Below, one piece after another: positions 1 to 9,300 of a stretch of 64,000 bases of DNA. The stretch's first letter is position 1, and every line of letters starts with the position of its first letter. The position numbers were made by a program, and so were the translations under genes. Location of the stretch: assembly GCA_016795465.1 (NCBI GenBank), contig JAEUHK010000059.1, forward strand, positions 1 to 64,000. The letters are read 5' to 3'. The DNA is from Verrucomicrobiaceae bacterium (GTDB taxonomy: Bacteria > Verrucomicrobiota > Verrucomicrobiia > Verrucomicrobiales > Verrucomicrobiaceae). The notes under the pieces were generated by a model. The model searched no databases. It had not been told where the DNA came from and worked only from the letters and a program-made list of their open reading frames with translations.

Positions 1-860
1 CCGAGCATGCCGCCGGGCTCGAATGCGCCGAACGATGGCAGCAAAGCGGCGGCGAGGTCCGCCTGCTCGGCGTGGATCAAAATGGTCTTATCGACCTCGC
101 GGAGCTGCGCGAGGCTCTTCAAAGCTCGCCCGCGGCTCTCGTCTCCATTTTATGGGCGAACAACGAAACCGGCGTCATCCAGCCGATGCGTGAGATCGCG
201 GCGATGGCGCATGAACACGGCGCTCTCGTGCACGCGGATGCCGTGCAGATGATCGGCAAGGCTCCGCTCGATGCGAAGGTCGATTTCCTCAGCCTCAGCG
301 GGCACAAATTTCATGCACCGAAAGGCATCGGAGCCTTGTTCGTGAGCCAGCGGGTGCGCTTTGAACCTCTGCTCGTCGGCGGCGGCCAGGAAAGCGGACG
401 ACGCAGCGGCACGGAGAATGTGCCAGGCATTGTCGCCTTGGGAAAAGCAGCCGAATTGGCGATGATGACATGCTCCAGCGAGCTGCGCGATGCCTTCGAG
501 GCTCAAATCGTGAACGAGTGGCCGGAGGCGGTAATCCATGGCCAGCAGGCTGCGCGACTGCCCACCACCTCAAGCATCGCTTTTCCCGGCATCGATGCGG
601 CTGGCATACTCATCCTGCTCGATCAAGCCGGAGTGGCCTGCTCCGCCGGTTCAGCCTGTCACACGGCCACGCTGCATCCGTCTCATGTGCTGGAGGCGAT
701 GGGCTTTGATGCGGCTCATGCAAGCAGCACGCTGCGCTTCTCCTTCAGCCGCATGAACACCGCCTCCGAGGCATCGCAGGCCGCGGAGATCGTCCTGAAC
801 GCGGCTCGCAAACTGCGCTCGCTGCTCAGCGGCAGCTCGCCCATCGTCACGGATCCATGA
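1..860 (+). CDS. Cysteine desulfurase (NifS/IscS-type), 5' truncated by window
   Basis: PLP-dependent enzyme that takes sulfur from L-cysteine for Fe-S cluster and thio-cofactor synthesis in the cytoplasm. The reading frame is open from the window edge (first full codon at base 3) and begins with EHAA, matching the usual 'TEHxA' region, so the N-terminal part lies outside the window. Visible family features are the SGHKFHAPKG segment carrying the PLP lysine, the GGGQESGRRSGTEN phosphate/substrate-binding segment, and the active-site cysteine loop GVACSAGSACH. The C-terminus appears complete. The stop overlaps the start of the following lipoprotein gene by four bases, suggesting translational coupling. 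IscS and NifS/SufS-like roles cannot be separated without the missing part and its upstream neighbours. Confidence 0.93.
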   Translation, partial: EHAAGLECAERWQQSGGEVRLLGVDQNGLIDLAELREALQSSPAALVSILWANNETGVIQPMREIAAMAHEHGALVHADAVQMIGKAPLDAKVDFLSLSGHKFHAPKGIGALFVSQRVRFEPLLVGGGQESGRRSGTENVPGIVALGKAAELAMMTCSSELRDAFEAQIVNEWPEAVIHGQQAARLPTTSSIAFPGIDAAGILILLDQAGVACSAGSACHTATLHPSHVLEAMGFDAAHASSTLRFSFSRMNTASEASQAAEIVLNAARKLRSLLSGSSPIVTDP

Positions 861-1285
861 AACGCTTTTTGCTCCTCCTTCTGCCCGCCCTCGTCATGAC
901 GGCTTGCACGCGTGATGCCTTCTTGAAAGCCATGGCGGCTCCCCAAGTCCTTCTTTCGTATGACGATTTCGGCCCCCAAAGCATGGCTGCCTCACTCCTC
1001 GGGCCTCGCGCGGGCGATACCCCCGTCATCGTGCATCACGGCCGCACTCATTTCACCCCAGCCCAGGCCCAGGTGAACACCCTGCAGGCCTTGAACTACC
1101 TGCGCCGCCAGCACCGCCACGCTCAAGACGGACTGCTTCGCCAAAAGCTGGCCCACACCTACTCGCGCATCTACCCGCTCTACCGCACACGGCGTGATGC
1201 GTTCACTGGAGGACCCGGCGGGACCTACGGACGCGTGGGCATGAACCGCGCCTTCATCCTCCCGCCGATGCCGCCGTCACTCTGA
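857..1285 (+). CDS. Small predicted lipoprotein of unknown function
   Basis: A 142-residue protein with a type II signal peptide: Met-Lys-Arg, a leucine-rich hydrophobic stretch and a lipobox ending VMTAC at about residue 17, so it should be lipid-anchored after export. The mature part is basic, with no recognised domain; the C-terminus is Gly- and Pro-rich. Its ATG overlaps the TGA of the cysteine desulfurase in an ATGA junction, so it is probably co-translated with that gene although no functional link is evident. Its 3' end overlaps the convergent gluconokinase gene by 9 bases. I do not recognise the family. Confidence 0.72.
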   Translation: MKRFLLLLLPALVMTACTRDAFLKAMAAPQVLLSYDDFGPQSMAASLLGPRAGDTPVIVHHGRTHFTPAQAQVNTLQALNYLRRQHRHAQDGLLRQKLAHTYSRIYPLYRTRRDAFTGGPGGTYGRVGMNRAFILPPMPPSL

Positions 1286-1822
1286 GCGGTCAAAGTGCTC
1301 CACAATGCGCGTCACGATCTCCTCAGGCGTCGCATCAATCGAGACCCTCACCAGATCGGGCGTCGGCTGCAAGGTGGCGAGCTGACTTTCGAGCAAACTC
1401 AGCGGCATGAAGTGCCCTTTTCGCGCTGCCATGCGTGCGGTGATGAGTTCGCGAGAGCCATCGAGCAGCACAAATGCGATCTCCTTGTCGGTATCGTCGG
1501 CACGCAACCGATCTCGATACACCGGCTTCAGCGCCGAGCAGCCCAGCACATGCACGGACGTCTTCCCACGCATGTCCACGATGCGCTGCCGCAGCGTGGC
1601 ATACCACGGCCAGCGATCCTCGTCCGTCAGCGGCGTGCCCGCAGACATCTTCGCTTTGTTCGAAGGCGGATGATAGTCATCGCCATCATCAAAGACACCG
1701 CCCAACCGCTCTGCCAGCAGGCTGCCGATCACCGATTTGCCACTGCCAGACACGCCCATGATGATGAGGGTCGGCGGCAGACGGTGGGTGGCTGGAGATT
1801 CGGGCATCACGTTCACTGACAC
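1277..1822 (-). CDS. Gluconokinase (GntK/IdnK family)
   Basis: Cytoplasmic kinase that phosphorylates D-gluconate to 6-phosphogluconate using ATP. The 181-residue protein has the P-loop GVSGSGKS near residues 24-31, followed by the family segment with DGDDYHPPSNKAKMSAG and the TDEDRWPW motif, which together are diagnostic for GntK-type gluconokinases. Length matches the family (about 170-180). It starts 15 bases after the stop of the zinc dehydrogenase gene on the same strand, so the two form a likely operon. That pairing resembles L-idonate or galactonate routes, in which a dehydrogenase feeds the gluconate kinase step; the exact substrate is inference. Confidence 0.9.
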   Translation of the reverse strand: MSVNVMPESPATHRLPPTLIIMGVSGSGKSVIGSLLAERLGGVFDDGDDYHPPSNKAKMSAGTPLTDEDRWPWYATLRQRIVDMRGKTSVHVLGCSALKPVYRDRLRADDTDKEIAFVLLDGSRELITARMAARKGHFMPLSLLESQLATLQPTPDLVRVSIDATPEEIVTRIVEHFDRSE

Positions 1823-1837
1823 GAAGCGGTCGGCATT

Positions 1838-2827
1838 TCAAGTGAGGCCCACGACTGCCTTGATCACCCCGCTCGAAGGCTTCAGCCACACGTCCATCTG
1901 CTCCGGCAGAGCTTCAAACGCACAGCGATGCGAAATCCACGGCCGCGTGTCGATTTGACCGCTTTGAATCATCGCGAGGATGCGCGGGAAATCGGGGCTT
2001 TGAGCATTGCGGCTGGCCAGCAGTGTCAGTTCACGGCGATGAAACAACGGATCGTCAATCGTCACCGGCTCCTTCGTGATGCCGACATAGACCACTTTGC
2101 CGGTGAATCGTGCAAAACGCATCGCGCCGCTCATCGACTGCGGATTGCCCGTGGCATCGAACACGATCTGAAAACGCGGTTCATCGACCAGCGAAGCCAC
2201 GACCTCCACGCCGGAGTAGTTTTCGCTCACAAAGGCACGCCGCCTCTCGCTCATCTCCAGCACCGTGATGCGTGCACCGGCTGCTCGGGCGAATTCGAGC
2301 ACCGTCAGCCCGATGGGTCCTGCACCGATGATGAGCACATCATCAGCCACCGTCACCGCAGCACGATTCACCGCGTGGCAGCCGATGCCGAGCGTCTCGA
2401 CGAGGGCGAGCTGCTCAAACGAAAGCGCGTTGCAAGCATGCAGCTTCACCGCCGGCAGGATCATGCGCTCGCGCATGCCGCCATCGCAGTGAACACCGAG
2501 CACCGCGAGCGTCTCGCAGCAGTTTGTGGCTCCGCGAAGGCAAGCGTGGCATCGGCCGCAGTTCAAATAAGGCTCCACCGAGCAGCGGTCGCCGACTTTC
2601 AGATGCGTCACGCCCTCGCCGATGGCCAAAACCTCGACACCGAGCTCATGGCCCAAAATGCGCGGATACTCGATGAAGGGCATTTTGCCCTGATAACCGC
2701 TGAAATCCGTGCCGCAGATGCCGATGGCACGAATCGCCACGAGAGCCTCGCCAGCCCGCGGAGCATCGGCTTCGGGCAGCGTGGACAATTCGAGGCGTCC
2801 GGGAGCAGTCAGCGTGAGGGATTTCAT
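1838..2827 (-). CDS. Zinc-dependent alcohol dehydrogenase (MDR superfamily; possible L-idonate/sugar-acid 5-dehydrogenase)
   Basis: Medium-chain dehydrogenase, about 329 residues from the chosen ATG (MKSLTLTAPG); an upstream in-frame ATG at 2881 would add 18 residues not typical of the family. The catalytic zinc site is seen in GICGTDFSGYQGK and the GHELG segment. The structural zinc site is the CGRCHACLRGATNCC cluster (C-x2-C-x2-C-x7-C). The Rossmann nucleotide-binding site is GAGPIGL. The gluconokinase gene follows after 15 bases, so a role oxidising a sugar acid such as idonate or galactonate is plausible. Threonine dehydrogenase and sorbitol dehydrogenase are related alternatives that cannot be excluded. 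The divergent DUF58 gene begins 92 bases away. Confidence 0.82.
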   Translation of the reverse strand: MKSLTLTAPGRLELSTLPEADAPRAGEALVAIRAIGICGTDFSGYQGKMPFIEYPRILGHELGVEVLAIGEGVTHLKVGDRCSVEPYLNCGRCHACLRGATNCCETLAVLGVHCDGGMRERMILPAVKLHACNALSFEQLALVETLGIGCHAVNRAAVTVADDVLIIGAGPIGLTVLEFARAAGARITVLEMSERRRAFVSENYSGVEVVASLVDEPRFQIVFDATGNPQSMSGAMRFARFTGKVVYVGITKEPVTIDDPLFHRRELTLLASRNAQSPDFPRILAMIQSGQIDTRPWISHRCAFEALPEQMDVWLKPSSGVIKAVVGLT

Positions 2828-2919
2828 AGCCGCCGCCCATACGCGGCATTCGCGGGCAGACAATCGCCATGCCGCGGACATTGCTTTTTGACGGCGAGAA
2901 GGTTAAACGCACCCCGCGC

Positions 2920-3825
2920 ATGACCCACCCAGCTCACGAGGATCTCTTCGACGCCGCCTTTCTCGACAGGCTGCGCGTGCTGGCCCTGCGCCTGCGCAAG
3001 CGCCGCCAGCTCCTGCGTCGCGGTGCCCAGTCCTCGCCCGCCACGGGCTTCACGCGTGAATTCAAAGACTACCGCCACTACACTCCGCGTGAGGATTATC
3101 GAGCCATCGACTGGCGGCTCTACGCCCGATTGGAAAAGCTCTTCGTGCGTCTTTACGAGGAAACGCAGGAACTGAACCTGCACATCCTCATTGATGACAG
3201 CGCCTCGATGGCGAAACCCTATCCCGAGAAGCGTCGCCAGGCTCTTCGCTTTGCCGTGGCGCTCGCTTACCTGGCCCTCAGCGCCCAGCAACGCGTCAGC
3301 ATCTACTCGATGAGCGATGCCGTGCGCCAGGATCTGCCGCCGCTGCGTGGTCAGGGCAATATCGAGAAGGTCATCCAGGCCGTGATGAAGCTGAAATTCG
3401 AGGGCGTCACCGACATGCGCCGGTGCTTTGAGGAGTTTCGCCCCTCACGACAACGCTTTGGCATCATCTTCATCATCTCCGATTTCTTCGGTCATGAGCT
3501 CGAAAGCGCCGGTGAGGCCGTCGCCCGCGTGGCCGCTTGGCCTGGCGAGAATCACCTGCTGCAAATCGTGCATCCCGAGGAGCGTGAGCCTTCGCTCGAG
3601 GGCGAATTCGAACTCACCGAAGTCGAGAGCGGCGAGCGCCGTCGCTTCTGGCTGACCAAACGCGATGCGCAGCGCTACACGGAGACCTTCGACGCCTTCT
3701 GCGATCACCTCGCCCGTGAGTGCGCCACGCGCCGCATCGACTTCATGCAAGTGGGCAGCGAGGAACCCTTCGAGGAACGCTTCCTCGACCTCCTGGCCCG
3801 TGGCTCCGCGCTGGCAGGCGCATGA
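2920..3825 (+). CDS. DUF58 domain protein (VWA-like)
   Basis: Protein of 301 residues from the ATG giving MTHPAHEDLFDA. An upstream in-frame ATG at 2869 would extend into the divergent promoter region. The signature is the segment GFTREFKDYRHYTPREDYRAIDW, followed by a von Willebrand A-like fold with DDSASM as a MIDAS-like metal site. DUF58 proteins usually sit beside MoxR-type AAA ATPases and act in envelope or cofactor-complex maturation, but no MoxR gene is adjacent here, so the partner must be elsewhere. Downstream, a pentapeptide-repeat gene follows after 77 bases with no obvious link. Confidence 0.85.
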   Translation: MTHPAHEDLFDAAFLDRLRVLALRLRKRRQLLRRGAQSSPATGFTREFKDYRHYTPREDYRAIDWRLYARLEKLFVRLYEETQELNLHILIDDSASMAKPYPEKRRQALRFAVALAYLALSAQQRVSIYSMSDAVRQDLPPLRGQGNIEKVIQAVMKLKFEGVTDMRRCFEEFRPSRQRFGIIFIISDFFGHELESAGEAVARVAAWPGENHLLQIVHPEEREPSLEGEFELTEVESGERRRFWLTKRDAQRYTETFDAFCDHLARECATRRIDFMQVGSEEPFEERFLDLLARGSALAGA

Positions 3826-3902
3826 CACAGCTCTGACAAAGCCGCTCAAAAGCCTTACAGAGGCCCGCTTTACGAAAAACAGCCGGCGATGACCTTTCTC
3901 GC

Positions 3903-4427
3903 ATGGACACCACGAACCACGCTGAGATCCTCAAAGAAGGCACCCACGTCTGGAACGCCTTCGTCTTCGATTCAAACCTCCAAAGCGCCCAACTGCGCGA
4001 GGCGGACCTCTCCGACCTCAGTCTCCGACGCGTGAATCTCGTGAACGCCGACCTCACCGGCGCAAATTTCAGCACCTCCGATCTCAGCCAGGCCTGCCTC
4101 GCCGATGCAAAGCTGCAAAACGCGAACTTCAGCAGCAGCCTGCTCAACGGCGCTGACCTTAGCGATGCTGATGCCAGCGCTGCCGACTTCCGTGGTGCCC
4201 GCCTCAACGGCACCAACCTCGCATCAACGATGCTTCGCGGTGCAAACTTTGAAGGCGTCGACCTCCGTCGCGCCAAGCTCAACGGCGCTTGTTTCCAACA
4301 AGCCAACCTCAGCGGTGCCCGCCTCTATCGCAGCGCCCTAAAACAAGCCGACTTTTCCGGAGCGAACCTCTCCAACGCTGACCTTCTCGATGAAGCGGGT
4401 GCTGCCTTCATTCCCGTGGCGGCTTGA
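3903..4427 (+). CDS. Pentapeptide-repeat protein
   Basis: A 174-residue protein made almost entirely of A(D/N)LXX-type pentapeptides (for example READLSDLSL, NADLTGANF, NGADLSDAD), which fold into a right-handed quadrilateral beta-helix. No signal peptide or membrane segment is visible, so it is probably cytoplasmic. Some family members mimic DNA and protect gyrase, but nothing here shows that function, and many have unknown roles. A weak promoter-like pair, CTGACA at 3833 and TTACAG at 3855 with a 16-base spacer, lies upstream in the short gap after the DUF58 gene. Confidence 0.87.
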   Translation: MDTTNHAEILKEGTHVWNAFVFDSNLQSAQLREADLSDLSLRRVNLVNADLTGANFSTSDLSQACLADAKLQNANFSSSLLNGADLSDADASAADFRGARLNGTNLASTMLRGANFEGVDLRRAKLNGACFQQANLSGARLYRSALKQADFSGANLSNADLLDEAGAAFIPVAA

Positions 4428-4448
4428 TGAAGCCTCATAGGGCTGGCC

Positions 4449-5291
4449 TTACGCGGCGAGCAGTTCTGGCGCGGGAGGAAAGACAGGCTTCATTTCTTCC
4501 AACGGATGACTGGGCTCGATGCCTTTCGGCTGGCGGCCGGTGCGGAGGCAGAAGTCGTGGTAGCTGAGGACCTCAAAGCGATGGTCGTGGTGCTCGATGA
4601 TGGCTGTCATGCTCTCCACCCAGTCGCCGGAGTTCAGGTAATGGACGTCTTCGATATGCTTGTCGGCCGGCGTGTGGATGTGACCGCAGATGATTCCGCG
4701 GCAGTTTTTCCAGCGGGCCAGGTTTTGGAGCTGCTCCTCGTAGCGACCAATGAAGCCCACCGCCTGTTTCACCTTCGATTTCACCAGCCTGCTGAGGGAA
4801 AAGCCCTCCTTCCCACGCCAGCGACGCCATTGGTTGTAGAGGCGATTGAGGTGAAGCAGCACATCGTAGCCCACAGAGCCGACTTTGGCGATCCACGCAT
4901 GGTTCGTGGTGATGTGGTCAAAGCCGTCGCCATGCACGACGAGGTAGCGGCCGGCGGGAGACTCGTGCAGGTGCTCGTTCACTATGCTGAGCCCGGCCAG
5001 CTTGAAGGGCAGGAAGCGGTCCAGGATGTCATCGTGATTTCCACGCACGTAGATGACCTCGACGCCCTCCTTCTCCATCTTCTTCAGCAGCGTGCGGACA
5101 AAGTGCGTGTGCTCATGCCGCCAGCGACCGGAGGTCTTCAAAGCCCACGCGTCGATGATATCGCCATTCAGGATGATTTGATCACACACGCAGTGGCGCA
5201 GAAAGTGAGCGGCTTGGACCGCCTTGGAATCCGCCATGCCCAGGTGGATGTCGGACATGATGAGCGTCTTGATGCGGAGCTTGGTTTTCAT
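4449..5291 (-). CDS. Metallophosphoesterase, UDP-2,3-diacylglucosamine diphosphatase-like (LpxH family)
   Basis: Calcineurin-like phosphoesterase of about 280 residues from MKTKLRIKT; an ATG 17 codons upstream gives an unlikely Gly/Ala-rich leader. All metal-binding motifs are present in order: SDIHLG, NGDIIDAW, RGNHDD, VHGDGFDH and CGHIHTP. The overall pattern matches LpxH-like enzymes that cleave UDP-2,3-diacylglucosamine to lipid X in lipid A synthesis at the inner membrane. Related phosphoesterases with other substrates share these motifs, so the substrate assignment is tentative. The gene converges with the pentapeptide-repeat gene (21-base gap) and has no lipid A neighbours. Confidence 0.82.
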   Translation of the reverse strand: MKTKLRIKTLIMSDIHLGMADSKAVQAAHFLRHCVCDQIILNGDIIDAWALKTSGRWRHEHTHFVRTLLKKMEKEGVEVIYVRGNHDDILDRFLPFKLAGLSIVNEHLHESPAGRYLVVHGDGFDHITTNHAWIAKVGSVGYDVLLHLNRLYNQWRRWRGKEGFSLSRLVKSKVKQAVGFIGRYEEQLQNLARWKNCRGIICGHIHTPADKHIEDVHYLNSGDWVESMTAIIEHHDHRFEVLSYHDFCLRTGRQPKGIEPSHPLEEMKPVFPPAPELLAA

Positions 5292-5364
5292 GCGTAGCGT
5301 TGCTGCCACCGCATCTTGTGCTCCATCCGCTCCTCCTCCCAACTGATGGAGAGGAACGATTTCG

Positions 5365-5676
5365 TCACTGGCGTGCGGTGAGCATGTGATTCGAACTCGT
5401 GCGTGCCTCTTGCAGCCGGATCAGGCGGGCCGGCTCCGGCTTCGAACTCTCCGCTGGGCGGCTGGAACCCGGTCGTAAGGCCGGAACATGCCTGTCGCGC
5501 AGTTGTGTTTCACGCCGCTGCTCGTGCAGCGCATGCACTTCATAGATCAGCCATCCGGCAAGCACCGCAGCCGTGACCGATGCCATGCTCGCCCAGTGCA
5601 TTCGCCAGCGCCGGCGGCGTGTGGGAGCGGTGGCGGGATAAAACAACGTGGCGGGCTTGATGAGGTCCATGCGCAT
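5365..5676 (-). CDS. Small single-pass membrane protein, unknown function
   Basis: A 103-residue protein (97 from the second Met, MDLIKPATLF) with a basic RRRRWR stretch, one hydrophobic segment around residues 28-48 (ASVTAAVLAGWLIYEV), then a charged, Arg-rich tail. By the positive-inside rule the N-terminus is cytoplasmic. It is the next gene downstream of the sigma factor on the same strand, 120 bases after its stop. A small membrane protein beside an ECF-like sigma factor invites the idea of an anti-sigma factor, but no zinc-binding or other anti-sigma motif is visible. It could be an unrelated protein. Confidence 0.5.
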   Translation of the reverse strand: MRMDLIKPATLFYPATAPTRRRRWRMHWASMASVTAAVLAGWLIYEVHALHEQRRETQLRDRHVPALRPGSSRPAESSKPEPARLIRLQEARTSSNHMLTARQ

Positions 5677-5796
5677 TCCCGCTCATCGCCAGCAGGCTCC
5701 GAGTCTCAAACATCCCGCTGTTACTTCATCGCCACATGGCATTTGTGTCACATCTGGCTGGCGCTTTGATTTGAGCAAGATGACACGCATCCCCTT

Positions 5797-6366
5797 TCAG
5801 TGGCCATCGCCCTCGCGGCGGATGAAATCACGCAGGCGGGCGCGGGCACGGTGCAGGGCCACGCGGCCAGCAGGCGTGGAGGCCGGGATGCCCAGGCAGA
5901 GAGAACGTTCCAACTCACGCCAGGCCGCAGGCCGGGCACGCAACCGAAGCGACTCCAATCCGCGCTCGATCAACAGCAAACTGCGGCGGCGGTCATGCTC
6001 GGTGGCAGGGGTGACGTGCAGCGGAATGTCATGCCCGTCCTGCATGAAATGCTCCAGCGACACGATCACCATGAGCCCGCCGCGCCGGACGCGGCCGCGC
6101 CCCCGGTGATGATTGCAGATCAGCCAGCGCAGCGTGCGCAGCAGCCACCGGCGTTGCATGTCCTCCGGCCGTGCCGCCAGCAGCATAATGATGCCAAGAC
6201 GAAAGACTCGAAGAAAGAGCTCCTGCACCACATCCCAAGCCTCGTGCTCGTCACACCCGCGCAGGCGAGCAAACGTCACGAGGCTGGTCTGATGGAGGCG
6301 GTAGAGCCGCTCACAGGCGAGCTCAGTCTCGCGTGCTTCGCAGACCGTTTCCGGCGGGCTGGTCAT
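5797..6366 (-). CDS. ECF-like sigma-70 family RNA polymerase sigma factor (divergent)
   Basis: A 189-residue cytoplasmic protein. Residues about 25-60 (SLVTFARLRGCDEHEAWDVVQELFLRVF) resemble sigma region 2.1-2.2, in which the D-x2-Q/V-E-x-F pattern contacts RNA polymerase. WLLRTLRWLICNHHRGR resembles region 2.4. The C-terminal portion ends in AGRVALHRARARLRDFI, matching the region 4 recognition helix style of ECF sigmas. It begins 17 bases after the stop of the giant secreted-protein gene, so it is probably in the same transcript. Region 4 is less well conserved than usual, hence moderate confidence. Its target promoters are unknown. Confidence 0.72.
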   Translation of the reverse strand: MTSPPETVCEARETELACERLYRLHQTSLVTFARLRGCDEHEAWDVVQELFLRVFRLGIIMLLAARPEDMQRRWLLRTLRWLICNHHRGRGRVRRGGLMVIVSLEHFMQDGHDIPLHVTPATEHDRRRSLLLIERGLESLRLRARPAAWRELERSLCLGIPASTPAGRVALHRARARLRDFIRREGDGH

Positions 6367-6383
6367 GGCGGGGAGATCCTCGG

Positions 6384-9300
6384 TTACTCGACGCGGAGCT
6401 GGAAGAACTTCGCGTTGATCGGATTGAGCAGGCGATACCTTACCTCCACCTCACCGCTGCTGACGGTCTGGCTGACGATCTCGTAATCGACGCCCTGCAC
6501 GGCGTTTTGCCAGGTGAGCAGATCGGTGGAGTAACGCAGCGTGCCAGTGAGTGCGCTGTTTTGCAACCGGGTGAAGCGGAACTCAAGGTCACCACCTTCA
6601 CGGACGACGGCGGGCAGGTGAGAACGATCAGCGGGGTTGTTGGGGCTGCTGTTGAAGAAGTATTCGAGGGTATCGCTAACGCCGTCGTTGTCGCTATCGG
6701 CTCCGGGAGTGCCGGTGAAGCCGTTTTGAGCCAGCCACACGGCAAAACCCACCGCACCGCCGGTGATGACGCCCGGTGAGCCGATCTCAGATGGATTGCT
6801 GGATGCAGCGAAGGCTCCGTTCACTCCTGTTTGGCTCAAGGTGCTGATGCTCGCCACATTGGCGGCGGAGGCGTTGTCAAAGGTGCGGTAGGGGGCGCTG
6901 GACGGTGCGATGCCGAAGGCGACGTTCGCCACGCGGACATTGTTGGTGTCGTAAAGGTTCACCGCATCACCACCGGTGCTCAAACCGATGCCGCCGCCCG
7001 TGTAGCCGCCGACTTGCAGCGTGGCAGGTGGGTTGGTGCCGAACCAGTTGGAGAGGAAATTTGCCTTCGTGGTGCTCAGTGTGGCAGTTTCGATGAAGAT
7101 GACGGATTCACCTGGGGCGATCATCGTGATGCCGGTGAGCAGCAAAGCTGCGGCGGGCGATTCGGAGCTGTCATCGACCTTCCATCCGGTGATATCGACA
7201 CTGCGGGCACCGATGTTCGTGACTTCGAACCAATCGGCAGCCACGGGGCTGTTGCCGCTGCTCCACGGAGCCACCTCCGTCACACGCAGCACGCCTGGTG
7301 CTGAGTAGCCGGGCGAGCCAATCTCCACACTGCTCGTGGCGGCAATGAATGCGCCGTTCACAGCCACGCTGCTCAGCAGCGTGATCGCGGTGTTGTCTGC
7401 AGCAGCGGTGTTGTCGAAGGTTTGATACGGCGATGTGGCATCCGCCGCACCAAACGTGACGCCGCTATGACGAGTGCCGCCTGCGGTGAAGAGGTTCACC
7501 GCATCGCCGCCCGTGCTGAGGCCGATTCCGGAGCCTTGATAGGTGCCGATTTGCAGACCTGCGGACACGTTCGAGCCGAACCAGACGGTTTTGAAGGTGT
7601 TCACGATGGTCGCTTGGTTCGCGGCGGAGCTTTCGATGAAGATGACGGACTCGCCGGGTGCGATGCTGGTGATGCCATTCAATGCGATGGCCGTGGCGAA
7701 GGCATTCGAGCTGTCATCGACCTTCCAGCCGGTGATATCGACGGCATTGGCGCTGATGTTTGTGACCTCAAACCAGTCGCCGCCAACCGCACCATTGCCG
7801 CTGGCCCAGGGAGCCACCTCGGTGACGATGAGGGCTGGAGGCGCGACTGCTTCGACCAATTGATCGGTGACATTCAGAGTGAAGTTTTGCGTCACGTCCG
7901 GCGTGGTGCCGACGGTGGTGTCATCGGCGTTGATGGTCACCGCGTAGCTGGTCTTCGTTTCGAAATCGAGCACGACACCCGATTTCAGATACAAGGCACT
8001 GCCGGTAAGCTGGAAGGAAGCCGCATCGGCTCCGCTGAGGCTTAGTGAGTTCGCGCCAAGGCCGTCATCGATCACGACGATGTCGGCCACCTTGATCGGA
8101 GAGGCGGTGCTGGTGTTCTCCTCCAGAGAATTGACGGCGTTGTTCAGCGTGATGGCTGTCGGTGCCTGGTTCGGCAAATTGGATGGCGCATAGACCCAGA
8201 GCTGCGGATACTCGATGCTGCCGCCACCGTTTTCATTCACGACGTAGATGATGCCCGCGCGGTCCATGGTGATGCCTTCGTGCTGCTGGTCGGCGGCGGA
8301 GAGCGGGTTGCCTGGATCGGAGGTGATGTTCAGCGTGCTGAGGATGTTGCCACTGCGGTCGATGTTCACCACTCGTGCGTTCTCCTGGCTGAGGACGAGC
8401 AGGTTGCCCGCCTGCGGCTGACCGGTCATGGAGGGGATGTTGGAGAGGGCAAACACGTCCGCCACATCCGTCATGCCGAGCAAGGTGGTGTCGAAGAGGT
8501 TCGTGGAGTTCACCGTGGTGGATGAGCCGTTCGTGGCCGTGCCTGCGGCGAAGTCCACGCCGGTCTGGAAGACACCAATTGGTGTTTTTTCCTTCAGCAC
8601 GATGAAGCCGCTGGTCTGCGGATCATACGAGAGACCTTCCGTGCCGGTGTTGTCATCAAAGGTGCCGATGTCCACCGTCTGCGCAGCAGCACGGGTGAGT
8701 GTGGTGCCTGCGGCGTAGGTGAACTTCACCAAACGGCGCTCGCGCTCTTCGCTGAGGACAAACTGTCCGCCGCCGATGTAGGTGAGACCCTCGGGATCAT
8801 AAAACTCAGTGCCTTGCGGATTTCCGGCGTTCAGCTCCAGCGACATCGTGTCGATGAGTTGCCCTGTTTTGGAGACCTGCGTCACGGCACGACCACCATC
8901 GCCGGTGATGAAGAGCGTGTCGGTATCCCAATTGTAGGTCACGGCGGAGGCCTCATCGCACAGCAGATTGTGCGCGGCCGTGCCTGGTGGCAGGGCTGTT
9001 CGGCGATACTCCGGCAGGTTGATGCGTGCGACGCGGACATAGGTCGAGAGATCGACGGAAGTGACACCCGTCGTCACGGTGATGGTGGCCGCTTCACTAT
9101 CGACACTGCCGCCTGCATTGCTCACCCGCGCCCAAAAGCTGGTCGTCGTGGTGAGCGCCGGGGTGGTGAAGCTGCTGGAATTGGTGCCAACAGGTGTCGT
9201 GGTGGTGCCAACCGCCCCCTGATACCACTGGATCGTCGGAGCTGGCGTGCCCGTGGCGATGAGTAAAAGCGTGGCGGTGTAACCAGTGGCGATGGTCGTG

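Noticed and set aside
150-539. Long open frames on the opposite strand of the cysteine desulfurase gene
   Set aside because: High-GC sequence gives antisense frames; the product has no recognisable domain and the plus-strand gene is unambiguous.
1295-1819. 174-residue frame opposite the gluconokinase gene
   Set aside because: Arg/His-rich shadow of a clear kinase gene, with no signal of its own.
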